In this document: positions 36,846-45,427 of the stretch, piece by piece
Position numbering within the stretch: the first letter of the stretch is position 1
How the letters are laid out: each line of letters opens with the position of its first letter
Assembly: GCA_027494165.1 (NCBI GenBank)
Contig: JAOSJM010000005.1
Coordinates: 310,001-374,000, forward strand
DNA: 64,000 nt
DNA from: Acidimicrobiia bacterium
Lineage (GTDB): Bacteria; Actinomycetota; Acidimicrobiia; IMCC26256; JAOSJM01
Reading direction: 5' to 3'
Program-made: the position numbers and the translations under genes
Notes under the pieces: generated by a model
What the model was told of the DNA's origin: nothing
Seen by the model: the letters and a program-made list of their open reading frames with translations, nothing else
The model's database searches: none

Positions 36846-37297
36846 CCGTTCGCATCCGGGTCTGCACGACCATCGACGCCTCCCCCGCCGACGTCTGGGG
36901 CGAGGTGGAGCGGATCGACCGGCACGTCGAGTGGATGGCCGACGCCGAGTCGATCTCCTTCCGGAGCGCCCGGACCGGAGGGGTCGGGGCGGAGTTCGAG
37001 GTGGAGACGCGGGTTGGGCCCCTGCGGACGACCGATGTGATGGTGGTGACCGAGTGGCGGCCCCGCCGGGCCATGGGGATCGTGCACCGGGGGGTCGTGA
37101 CGGGGACCGGCCGCTTCACGCTCCACCGGCGTCGCGGCGGCCGCACGCGCTTCTGCTGGGAGGAGCGCCTCGCCTTCCCCTGGTGGATGGGGGGCCCGGT
37201 CGGCGAGCGCGCGGCCAGGCCCGTGCTCAGGCGCATCTGGCGGGGGAACCTCCGCCGGCTCCGGGCCCGCTGCGAGACGGGCCGGGCGGCCCGCTGA
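36842..37297 (+). CDS. SRPBCC (START-like) family protein
   Basis: 151 residues. Opens TVRIRVCTTIDASPADVWGEVERIDRHVEWMADAE, the strand-helix start of the polyketide cyclase/dehydrase-like SRPBCC fold, followed by paired beta-strands (GAEFEVETRVGPL, RRAMGIVHRGVV, GRFTLHRRRGG) and a C-terminal helix. These proteins hold hydrophobic ligands in a deep pocket; no catalytic residue is evident. GTG 36842 overlaps galT (GTGA), so the two are translated together. A lipid-handling or ligand-binding role is a guess only. Confidence 0.85.
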   Translation: MTVRIRVCTTIDASPADVWGEVERIDRHVEWMADAESISFRSARTGGVGAEFEVETRVGPLRTTDVMVVTEWRPRRAMGIVHRGVVTGTGRFTLHRRRGGRTRFCWEERLAFPWWMGGPVGERAARPVLRRIWRGNLRRLRARCETGRAAR

Positions 37298-37309
37298 CCG
37301 GACCGGTCG

Positions 37310-38085
37310 TCAGCGGCCGAGGAACTCCGCCTGGCCGGGGCCGTGCTCGAGGAAGCTCCGCACGCCGATCGCGGCGTCCTCGGTACCGAACACCTCCACG
37401 AACCGCTCGGCCTCGAGATCCAGGCCCTCGGCGAGCGGCCGGTCGAGTCCGCCGTCGATCGCCGCCTTGGCCAGCCCCATCGCCACCACGGCTCCCGAGG
37501 CGAGGTTCGACGCCCACTCGAGGGCGGCGTCGACCACCCCGGCCGCGGGAACGACACGGTCGACGAGCCCCATGGCGAGGGCCTCGTCGGCCCGGACCTG
37601 GCGGCCGCTCCACACCAGGTCCTTGGTGCGGGCCGGCCCCACGAGACGGGTGAGTCGCTGGGTGCCGCCGGCCCCGGGGATGATCCCGAGGAGGATCTCG
37701 GGCTGCCCGAGGCGCGCCGAGTCGCCGGCCACCCGCAGGTCGCACGCGAGCGCCAGCTCCATCCCCCGCCCAGGGCGAAGCCGTGCACCGCCGCGATCAC
37801 CGGTCGGGGGACCGAGGCCACGGCGTCGAAGGCCCGGCGGAACGTCGCGCCCACGCGCCGGGCGGCGGGCGCGTCCGAGAGCTCGGAGATGTCGGCCCCC
37901 GCGGCGAAGGCCCGCTCGCCCCCGGCGACGACGACCGCCTTGACGGACGGGTCGACGGCCAGGGCCCCGGCGGCCTCGGCGAGCTCGTCGAGCAGCGCCG
38001 TGGAGAGGGCGTTCATCGGGGGGCGGTCGAGCCGCAGGAGGGCGACCCCGCCGGCCCGTCGCTCGGTGTGGACGTGCTCGGCCAT
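37310..38085 (-). CDS. Enoyl-CoA hydratase/isomerase (crotonase; frameshifted as sequenced)
   Basis: About 258 residues after adding a base in the C5 run 37763-37767. MAEHVHTERRAGGVALLRLDRPPMNALS starts it; FAAGADISELSDA is the oxyanion loop; HGFALGGG continues after repair as MELALACDLRVAGDSARLGQPEILLGIIPGAGGTQRLTRLVG, with both crotonase signatures, glutamate sites and the C-terminal helices. It hydrates trans-2-enoyl-CoA in beta-oxidation. Start ATG 38085 has TAACCT 8 nt upstream, without a ribosome site. It is not beside other fatty-acid genes, so its pathway is unclear. Confidence 0.88.
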
Positions 38086-38093
38086 GGGCCGGG

Positions 38094-38099
38094 AGGTTA
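38094..38099 (-). promoter_or_regulatory. -10 box TAACCT for the enoyl-CoA hydratase gene
   Basis: TAACCT on the minus strand lies 8 nt before ATG 38085 and no ribosome site is present. Confidence 0.45.
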
Positions 38100-38215
38100 C
38101 CGGACGGCGCCGGCACGCCCCGCCGGAGGGATGCCCGGTCGGTCAGGAGCTAGGGTCGCCCGGGGGTGACGAGGTCGGTGGCCCTGCACGCGGGCCGGTC
38201 GTGACGGGAGTGAGC

Positions 38216-41121
38216 ATGCGGGGTCCTCGGCTCGGCGCGATCGCGGTGGCGGCCGCGGTCGTGTGGTCCGGCGTCGCGGGCGCCCAGGAAGGGACCGAGG
38301 ACGAGGGGCGGTACCGCCAGTTCGGCGACGCCGGGGGGTTCCTGAACATCCTGCCGCCGGGCCAGGACGCCTCCCTGACCGCCGAGGAGCTGGCCGCGGC
38401 GCAGGAGGCCGACCGGGCCGGGGACCCCCCGAGGGGTTCCCGGCGCACTTCGCCGACCAGCGGATCCGCTACGACGACCTGGTCTACGCCAGCCCGGGCC
38501 TCACCGAGGCCGACCTCACCACCTACTTCAAGGACGCCTCGTTCGGGGTCGCCGACGACGACGTCGGGCGCGTCTACGAGCCCCATCCGGACGTCACCGT
38601 CGTGCGCGACGCCAGCTCCGGCGTCCCGCACATCTACGGGCGCACTCGCTCCGCGACCTTCTTCGCCGAGGGCTACACGACCGCCGAGGACCGCCTCCTC
38701 TTCATGGACGTCCTCCGCCACGTCGGGCGGGGCCGGCTGGCCGAGCTGGTGGGAGCCCCCGGCTCGGCGCGCGACCTCGACGCCCTGCGCGACGCCCCCT
38801 ACACCGAGGACGACCTCGAGGCCCAGCTCGAGGACCTGAAGCAGTCGGGCACCGACGGGGCGACGATCGTCGCCGACCTGGAGGCCTACACCGACGGCGT
38901 CAACGCGTTCCTCGACGACGCCGCCGCGGACCCGTCGCTGCTCCCGGCCGAGTACGCCCTGCTCGGGAAGGAGCCGGCGCCGTGGAAGACGACCGACGCG
39001 GTGGCCATCGCGGCGAACATCGGCGGGATCTTCGGACGGGGCGGGGGCCGTGAGCTCGACAACCTCTGCGGGCTGCGCCGCCTCGAGGAGCGCCTCGGCA
39101 ACCCGGTCGCCGCCCGGGCCGTGTTCGACGCCGTGCACCTCGCCGAGGACCCCGGGGCCCCGACGACCTCCCGGCGTGAAGCGCCCTACGGCGCCGACGC
39201 GCTCCCCGACCCGGCCGCGGTCCCCGACCTGGACTGCGCCAGCCTCGTGCCGGTGGGCGGCTACCGCGACCCGGTGGAGGCGGCGCCCGGGGGCCTCGGC
39301 GCCGGGCCGGGGCCGCTCGCTCCCGACCCGGCCTGGCTCGGGAGCCTGCTCGACCTGGTGCCGCACGGAGAGGCCCCGGCCGGGGCCAGCAACGCGGTCC
39401 TCGTCGGCGCGGAGCACGCGGAGGGCGACCGCCCCATCGCCGTGTTCGGGCCCCAGGTCGGCTACTCCGTCCCCGAGCTGCTCGTGGAGAAGGACGTCCA
39501 CGGCCCCGACATCGACGCTCGCGGTGTCGGCTTCCTCGGCATCGACCTCTACGTGCTCCTCGGACGGGGCCGGGACTTCGCCTGGTCCGCGACCTCGGCC
39601 GGCGCCGACAACGTCGACACGTTCGTCCTGGCCCTGTGCGACCCGGCCGGCGGCGACGCGACCGTCGAGTCGACCGGCTACGAGCACGACGGTGCCTGTC
39701 AGCCGATCGAGTCGTACGACCACGTCGTGGAGACGACGTCCGGGCTCGGGGCCGGCGATCCGGTCACCCTCACCTGGACCATCGAGCGCACCGCCGACTA
39801 CGGGCCGATCTCGCACCGGGGACGGCTGCGCGACGGCACCCCCGTGGCCGTGGCGAGCAAGCGGTCGACGTACGGCGCGGAGATCCGGTCGGCCATCGGG
39901 TTCAAGCAGCTCAACGACCCCGGCTTCATGGACGGCGGCTTCGACGCCTTCCGGGAGGCGGTCGGTGAAGGGGTCGACTACACGTTCAACTGGTTCTACG
40001 TCGACGCGACGACGATCGGCTACCAGCACTCGTGCCGCTGCCCGGTGCGGGCCGCGGGGGTCGACCCCGACCTCCCGGCGTGGGGGACGGGCGAGTGGGA
40101 CTGGGAGAGCTTCCTCGCCCCCGAGGACCAGCCCTTCGACGTGAACCCCGAGGAGGGATGGATCACGTCCTGGAACAACAAGCCGGCACCGGGGTTCCGG
40201 GCCTCCGACGACCAGTTCTCGTACGGGCCCGTCCACCGGGTCGACCTGCTGAACACGCGCCTCGCGACGGCGGTGGCCGGCGGCGAGCGGCTCGACCGGG
40301 CCGCGGTCGTGGACATCGTGATGGACGCGGCGACCGTCGACCTGCGAGGCCAGGAGGTGCTCCCCCTCGTCCTGGAGGTGATGGGCACCGACGCCCCGGC
40401 CGGCGTGGATCCGCGCCTGCTGGACGTGCGCGAGCGCCTCGAGGTGTGGGCCTCCCAGGGAGCCCACCGCCTGGACCGCGACCGCGACGGCGCGTACGAC
40501 GATCCCCAGGCCCCCGCCATCCTGGACGCGTGGTGGCCCCTCCTCGTGGGAGCGGTGCTCGGCGAGGCCGCCGGCCACCCGTTCGAGACGCTCGGCCTCC
40601 CGATCGAGAACCACCCGCGCTCGCACGGAGGCTCCTCCTGGCTCTCGGGCGCCTACGGCCAGGTCGAGCGCGACCTGCGGTCGATCACCCAGGGGAGCGC
40701 GCCGGACAGCGGGACCGGTTCCGGACGAGCCCACTGCGGTGGCGGCGACCTCGCCGCGTGCCGGGCAGCGCTCTGGACGTCGCTCGACGAGGCGGCGGGG
40801 ATGCTCGAGGCGGAGTTCGCGAGTCCCGACGTGGACGCCTGGCAGCGGGTCCCGGCCGACGACGAGATCCGGTACTCCTCGCTCCTCGTCGGGCTGCCGC
40901 CGATGCACTGGGTCAACCGGCCCACCTTCCAGCAGGTCGTGCAGCTCGAGTCCCGCGGCCAGGCTCGCGAGCCCAGCCGGCCCTCCGACGACGGTGACGG
41001 CGACCGCGACGGTGGAGACGGCGACGGCGACGGGGTCGCGCGCAACACGGCGATCGCGGTGGGCGCGGCCGTGGGCGTCGCCGCGGGTCTGGCCCTGGCC
41101 TTCCGCCGACGTCGACGCTAG
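38216..41121 (+). CDS. Penicillin acylase-family Ntn-hydrolase, membrane anchored (frameshifted near start as sequenced)
   Basis: About 968 residues. ATG 38216 follows GGGAG and opens a signal peptide (cleavage near GVAGA-Q, about 22). A C6 run (38425-38430) needs one added base to continue into PEGFPAHFADQRIRYDD. The precursor carries GVPHIYGRTRSATFFAEGYTTAEDRLLFMD typical of the alpha chain and, after a spacer, PAGASNAVLV, whose Ser392 would become the N-terminal nucleophile after self-cleavage. The beta chain has SWNNKPAPGF and THGGSS-like HGGSSWL. The C-terminus is an Asp/Gly-rich linker, a hydrophobic helix and RRRRR: a surface anchor without an LPxTG. Substrate unknown; acyl-homoserine lactones are a family option. 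Confidence 0.9.
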
Positions 41122-41129
41122 GAGCAGCC

Positions 41130-41924
41130 GTGCGCCTCGCCACCTGGAACGTCAACTCGCTGAAGGCTCGACTGCCCCGGGTCGAGGAGTGGCTCGCCTA
41201 CGCCCGTCCCGACGTGCTCTGCCTCCAGGAGACCAAGCTTCCCGACGAGGCCTTCCCCACCATGGCCTTCTCGGCGCTCGGCTACGAGTCGGCGCACCAC
41301 GGCCAGGGTCGGTGGAACGGCGTCGCCGTGCTCTCCCGCGTCGGCCTGCACGACGTCGAGCGGGGCTTCGGTGACCTCCCCGACCCGTACGAGGGCGACG
41401 CCCGCCTCGTGGCGGCGACGTGCGGAGGCGTCCGCGTCGTGTGCGTGTACGTGCCGAACGGTCGCGAGGTCGGCAGCGACTTCTACGACCGGAAGCTGGC
41501 CTGGCTGGGATGCCTGCGGGAATGGCTGGCCCGCCACCATGCGCCCGACGAGCCCCTCGCCCTGCTCGGCGACTTCAACGTTGCCCCCGAGGACCGCGAC
41601 GTGTGGAGCCCGGAGGCCTTCGTCGGATCCACCCACGTGACCGGGCCCGAGCGGGCCGCGGTGGCCGGGCTGCGCGAGTGGGGGCTGGTCGACGCCTTCC
41701 GTCGCTGCTACGAGGACGCGGGGCTCTTCACCTACTGGGACTACCGCCGGGGCGACTTCCACCAGCACCGGGGCATGCGCATCGACCTCGTGCTCGTCAC
41801 CGAACCGGTGGCCGAACGGGTGGTCTACGCCCTCGTCGACCGCAACGCCCGCAAGGGCCAGCAGCCGTCCGACCACGCCCCGGTGCTCGTCGACCTGGCC
41901 GACCCGACCGACCCCGCCGCCTGA
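41130..41924 (+). CDS. xth: Exodeoxyribonuclease III / AP endonuclease
   Basis: 264 residues of the endonuclease/exonuclease/phosphatase fold: RLATWNVNSLKARLPRV, LCLQETKLPD (metal Glu), GQGRWNGVAVLSR, VYVPNGREVGSDFYDRKLAW, LLGDFNVAPEDRDVW (catalytic Asp/Asn), MRIDLVLVT and the final SDHAPVLVDL (catalytic Asp-His). It removes abasic sites and 3' blocking groups in base excision repair. GTG 41130 has GGAG 5 nt upstream and starts 8 nt after the acylase stop. Note that an AlkA-type glycosylase gene lies 2 kb downstream. Confidence 0.95.
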   Translation: MRLATWNVNSLKARLPRVEEWLAYARPDVLCLQETKLPDEAFPTMAFSALGYESAHHGQGRWNGVAVLSRVGLHDVERGFGDLPDPYEGDARLVAATCGGVRVVCVYVPNGREVGSDFYDRKLAWLGCLREWLARHHAPDEPLALLGDFNVAPEDRDVWSPEAFVGSTHVTGPERAAVAGLREWGLVDAFRRCYEDAGLFTYWDYRRGDFHQHRGMRIDLVLVTEPVAERVVYALVDRNARKGQQPSDHAPVLVDLADPTDPAA

Positions 41925-41960
41925 TCGACCTCGTCCCGTCGCGGCGGGCGGGGACGGCGG

Positions 41961-43037
41961 TCAGGCGAGCGGCCCGGACGACTCGACGGGGACCCAGTCC
42001 CAGTCGTACTCCGGCGCCCGCCGGTCCGCCGCCGGACGGAGCATCGGGACGTCGGGCCCGAGCTGGGGGAGGACGGCCCCCGGCTCGCAGCACGCGACCT
42101 CGACCTGGGCCGGGCTGGCCGTCACGGGGTCGAGCCCGGCCTCGGACACGGCGCGGTCGCAGGCCGCGCCGAGCGTCGTCCCCAGCAGCTCCGAGACGAT
42201 CGACGGGAACGTCTCGGGGCAGCGCAGCATCCACGAGTGCGTCGCGCCCCGCACCACGATCAGCTCCCCGCCGGTGCGGGCCGCGGCGTCGCGCGACGCG
42301 TCCAGCGGCACCACGAGATCACGGTCACCATGGATCGCGACGACGGGTACGCCGTGGTCACCCAGCGCCTCGAGGACCGGCACGCTCGGGCGGGCCCACC
42401 AGACGGACAGCCCGGGGGTCATCGAACGCCACGGCCGCGTGGCGTGGAGCAGCACGGAACGGGCCACGCGCCGCCCGAGCTTCAGGGCCTGGCCCGGGTC
42501 CACGAGCGGCACCGTCGCGATCGCGTCGGCCGCGAAGGCCAGCGCGAACAGGGCGAACCAGGGAGGCAACCATCGCAGGCGCGCCTGCAGCCGGTCCCAG
42601 GGCTCCCCGACGATGGCGTCGAGGAGCAGCACGGCGATGGCCTGCTCGGGCCGATCGGCCGCGACCTCGGCCACGAGGCGCCCGCCCATCGAGTGACCCG
42701 CCAGCACCGCGCGCCGGATCCCGAGGTGATCGAGGGTCCTCCCGAGCAGCTCGGCGGACGGGGTCAGGTCGAACTGCTCACCGAGGCCGGCGGTGGCCCC
42801 GTGCCCGGCGGCGTCGACGGCGACCACCCGGAAACCCAGCGCGGCGAGGCGACCGAGGGGCTGCGCGTAGAGCAGACCCTCGACCCCGAACCCGTGGACC
42901 ACCACCAGCGGGACGCCCCGCCCGGCGACCGCGACCCCCACCCGGTGGCCGTCGTCGAGGGCCAGCACGTGACGGACGAGCCGCCCGGGCATTGCCCGCG
43001 ACGCTCGCTCGCCCTCGCTGCGCAGCGGCTCCACCAC
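41961..43037 (-). CDS. Alpha/beta-fold hydrolase
   Basis: Up to 358 residues. VVVHGFGVEGLLYAQPLGRLA gives the oxyanion HG, VVAVDAAGHGAT, the nucleophile elbow AGHSMGGRL (Ser), IHGDRDLVVPLDAS with the acid Asp, and RGATHSWM with the His. The C-terminal 70 residues, with paired cysteines (VACCEPG) and a YDWDWVPVESS end, are extra to the usual fold and unassigned. Esterase, haloperoxidase-like or epoxide hydrolase activities are all possible. The start is uncertain: GTG 43037 is the longest, ATG 42992 (MPGRLVRHVLALDDG) is a good alternative, and neither has a clear ribosome site. Convergent with xth. Confidence 0.85.
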   Translation of the reverse strand: MVEPLRSEGERASRAMPGRLVRHVLALDDGHRVGVAVAGRGVPLVVVHGFGVEGLLYAQPLGRLAALGFRVVAVDAAGHGATAGLGEQFDLTPSAELLGRTLDHLGIRRAVLAGHSMGGRLVAEVAADRPEQAIAVLLLDAIVGEPWDRLQARLRWLPPWFALFALAFAADAIATVPLVDPGQALKLGRRVARSVLLHATRPWRSMTPGLSVWWARPSVPVLEALGDHGVPVVAIHGDRDLVVPLDASRDAAARTGGELIVVRGATHSWMLRCPETFPSIVSELLGTTLGAACDRAVSEAGLDPVTASPAQVEVACCEPGAVLPQLGPDVPMLRPAADRRAPEYDWDWVPVESSGPLA

Positions 43038-43062
43038 GATCGGCCGTCCTGCGCCCCGGGAC

Positions 43063-43559
43063 CTACGGCGCCGGGACCCGTCGGAGGGTGGCGTCGAGGT
43101 GGCGCTGGAGGGGCTGACCCACGGCCGCCATGTCGACGTGGTACCGGAGCTCCCCGCCCTCGACCTCGAGCACCCGGCGCAGCTCCGTGACCTCCTTGGC
43201 CGAGGCCGTGCGGGTCACGTGGCTGCTCGAGAGGACGATGCGCCCCCGTCGTGGTTCCCCTCCTCGATCTCGGCGATCCCGGTGGGATGCGCGAGCACGA
43301 GCTCGACCCGCCCCCCGGGCCGGGGACGCCAGTAGCCGGTCTCGGCGTGGAGGGGCCGGCCGTCGTCGAGCGCCCAGGTCCGCTGGCCGTAGACGAGGAA
43401 GGGCTTGCCGGTGTGCCGGAAGACCACCTCCTCCCCGTACTCGAACGACTCGATGGTGGGGTAGGCACCCTGGCCCTCGCCGACCCAGGTGCCGAGCAGG
43501 AAGGCGATCGGCTCCAGCTCGGGGGCCAGCGGGGGTGCGGGTGGGACGTCGGCGCTCAT
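43063..43559 (-). CDS. Nitrobindin / THAP4-like heme-binding beta-barrel protein (frameshifted as sequenced)
   Basis: About 165 residues after adding one base at a C5 run (43243-43247). The motif [30 protein letters not shown] is the nitrobindin signature (GTWxGxGxG, with Thr/Glu lining the barrel). [17 protein letters not shown] and [16 protein letters not shown] are typical strands, and after repair [27 protein letters not shown] and [18 protein letters not shown] complete the barrel with a candidate axial His. Nitrobindins bind heme and isomerise peroxynitrite to nitrate. ATG 43559 has TACCGT 9 nt upstream, leaderless. Downstream on the same strand is the hydrolase. Confidence 0.85.
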
Positions 43560-43568
43560 CGCAGCCCG

Positions 43569-43574
43569 ACGGTA
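43569..43574 (-). promoter_or_regulatory. -10 box TACCGT for nitrobindin gene
   Basis: TACCGT on the minus strand lies 9 nt before ATG 43559, with no Shine-Dalgarno sequence. Confidence 0.4.
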
Positions 43575-43694
43575 GCTGATGCTCCGGTGACGGGTGCGCC
43601 GGGGGACGGCCCGCCACCCGGCGCGCGACCGGGCACCGGCCCCGGGGCCGGGCGGGTTCCCGCCCGGGAGCCGCCGGTCGGCCAGGATGGCGTC

Positions 43695-44591
43695 GTGCTC
43701 GACCACCTCGTCGTCCCGCCGCTCCCGGTCGACCTCACCCCGACCCTCCGCCCCTTCCGCCACGGTCCCCACGACCCGTGCGTGCGGCTGGCGGACCGGG
43801 AGGCCTGGCGGGCCACCCGGACCCCCCGGGGCCCCGCGACGACCCGGCTCGAGCACACCGACGAGGGGATCCGGGTCCGGGCCTGGGGCCCCGGCGCCGC
43901 CTGGGCCGTCGAGGCGGCCCCGGCCCTCCTGGGGTTCCACGACGACCCCGGGGGCTTCGCCCCCGATCACCCGCTCGTGGCCCGGCTCCATCGCCGCATG
44001 CCCGGCCTCCGGATCGGCCGGAGCGCCGCGGTGGTCGAGGCGCTCGTCGCGACCGTGCTGGGGCAACGGGTCACGAGCGCCCAGGCCCACCGGTCCCACG
44101 GCCACCTCGTCCGCCGCTTCGGCGAGCCGGCCCCCGGACCCGCGGACCTCTGGCTGCCCCCGGAACCGGCGACCCTGGCCGCCCTCCCGAGCTGGGAGTA
44201 CCACCGCTGCGGCGTCGAGCGCCGACGGGCCGACACGATCCGCCACGTCTGCTCCCGCTCGGGGCCCGTCGACCGGCTGGCGGAGCGACCGGCGGCCGAG
44301 GTCCACGAGGCCCTGCTGAGCCTCCCGGGGGTCGGACCCTGGACGGCCTCCAAGGTGGTCCACGCGGCCCTGGGCGACCCCGACGCCGTGACCGTCGGCG
44401 ACTGGAACCTCCCCGGCCACGTGGCCTGGGCGCTGGCCGGCGAGCGGCGCGCCGACGACGCCCGCATGCTCGAGCTCCTCGAGCCGTTCCGGGGACAGCG
44501 GGCCCGGGTGGCCCGCCTGCTCCAGGCCGGGCACCGCCCGCCACCACGCCGGGCACCGGGCCTGCCCGCCCCCGACCTGGCCCGGATCTGA
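43695..44591 (+). CDS. AlkA-like DNA-3-methyladenine glycosylase (HhH-GPD)
   Basis: 298 residues. An N-terminal alpha/beta domain (1-95) precedes the helix-hairpin-helix GPD region: [35 protein letters not shown], then the hairpin [22 protein letters not shown] and catalytic aspartate 236 in [12 protein letters not shown]. It removes alkylated purines by hydrolysing the glycosidic bond. The start is GTG 43695; the 6-nt gap from a CAGGAT box suggests a leaderless mRNA but is weaker than others. There is no Fe-S cluster motif at the C-terminus, so an endonuclease III role is unlikely. It is divergent from nitrobindin. Confidence 0.9.
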   Translation: MLDHLVVPPLPVDLTPTLRPFRHGPHDPCVRLADREAWRATRTPRGPATTRLEHTDEGIRVRAWGPGAAWAVEAAPALLGFHDDPGGFAPDHPLVARLHRRMPGLRIGRSAAVVEALVATVLGQRVTSAQAHRSHGHLVRRFGEPAPGPADLWLPPEPATLAALPSWEYHRCGVERRRADTIRHVCSRSGPVDRLAERPAAEVHEALLSLPGVGPWTASKVVHAALGDPDAVTVGDWNLPGHVAWALAGERRADDARMLELLEPFRGQRARVARLLQAGHRPPPRRAPGLPAPDLARI

Positions 44592-44826
44592 CGCCTGCGC
44601 CGGCCACCCTCGACGCCCGCGCCGCCGCCCTCCGGGCCGCTCCGAACCACGCCTCGACGCTCCGCAGCCCCTAGGATGCCTTCCGTGCCCGGCCACCGTC
44701 CCGTCTCCGGCGCGCCGCCCGGCACGACTCCCCCGTCGACCTCCGGCTCGCGCGGCCGGGTCGAGGGTGGCGGTCGTCGGGGCCGGCCGGGGAGGGTCCC
44801 CGCCGTCCAGGAACCGGAGGATGCCG

Positions 44827-45385
44827 ATGACCAGGAAGACCCTGATCGCCGCCGCCGCCGCACTCCTCCCCCTGCTCGTGGCCTGCACGCCGCTCCCGGC
44901 GGGCGGTCCCCCAGGCGGCGTTCTCGCCCGCCGACACCGCGGCGAGGGCGGTGGAGCAGGACCTCCTCCAGCGGCTCAACGACGAGCGGGCGGCCCGGGG
45001 GCTCCCGGCGCTGGCCTGGAACGAGTCGGTGACCCTCCGGGCCCGGGCGTGGAGCCGGGACATGGCCGCCAACGGGCTCCGCCACGGCCCGTACGCGGAC
45101 CTCCTCGCCACCTACGGGGCCGTCGCGGAGAACGTCGGACGGGGCCAGGGCGGCACGTTCACCGCCGGGTCGCTCCACGTGCTCTGGATGGGCTCGTCCG
45201 GCCACCGGGCGAACATGCTGTCGCCCGCCTACGACCAGGTCGGGATCGGCGTGGTCTGCGGGCCGGACCGGACGATGTGGGCGACCGTCGACTTCGTCGC
45301 CACCGGTCCCGGTGGCCCGGCACCGCCGCCACCGCCGGCCGACCCGGTCGTCCGGGGCGACGCGGGCACCACCGCCTGTCCCTGA
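44827..45385 (+). CDS. CAP-domain (SCP/PR-1) lipoprotein (frameshifted as sequenced)
   Basis: About 185 residues after removing one C at the C5 run 44908-44912, which joins CTPLPAGGP to [20 protein letters not shown] lipoprotein signal peptide ends in the lipobox LLVAC, so the mature protein is lipid-anchored at Cys. The CAP domain has [55 protein letters not shown] and [22 protein letters not shown] with the His-Glu-Glu-His-like cavity. Function in bacteria is largely unknown. ATG 44827 has GGAGG 6 nt upstream; ATG 44821 would lose that spacing. A TAGGAT box lies 150 nt upstream. Confidence 0.85.
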
Positions 45386-45427
45386 CGCGCGGGCGCCCCA
45401 GCAGCGCCCCGGCGAGCGTCCGGTCCG

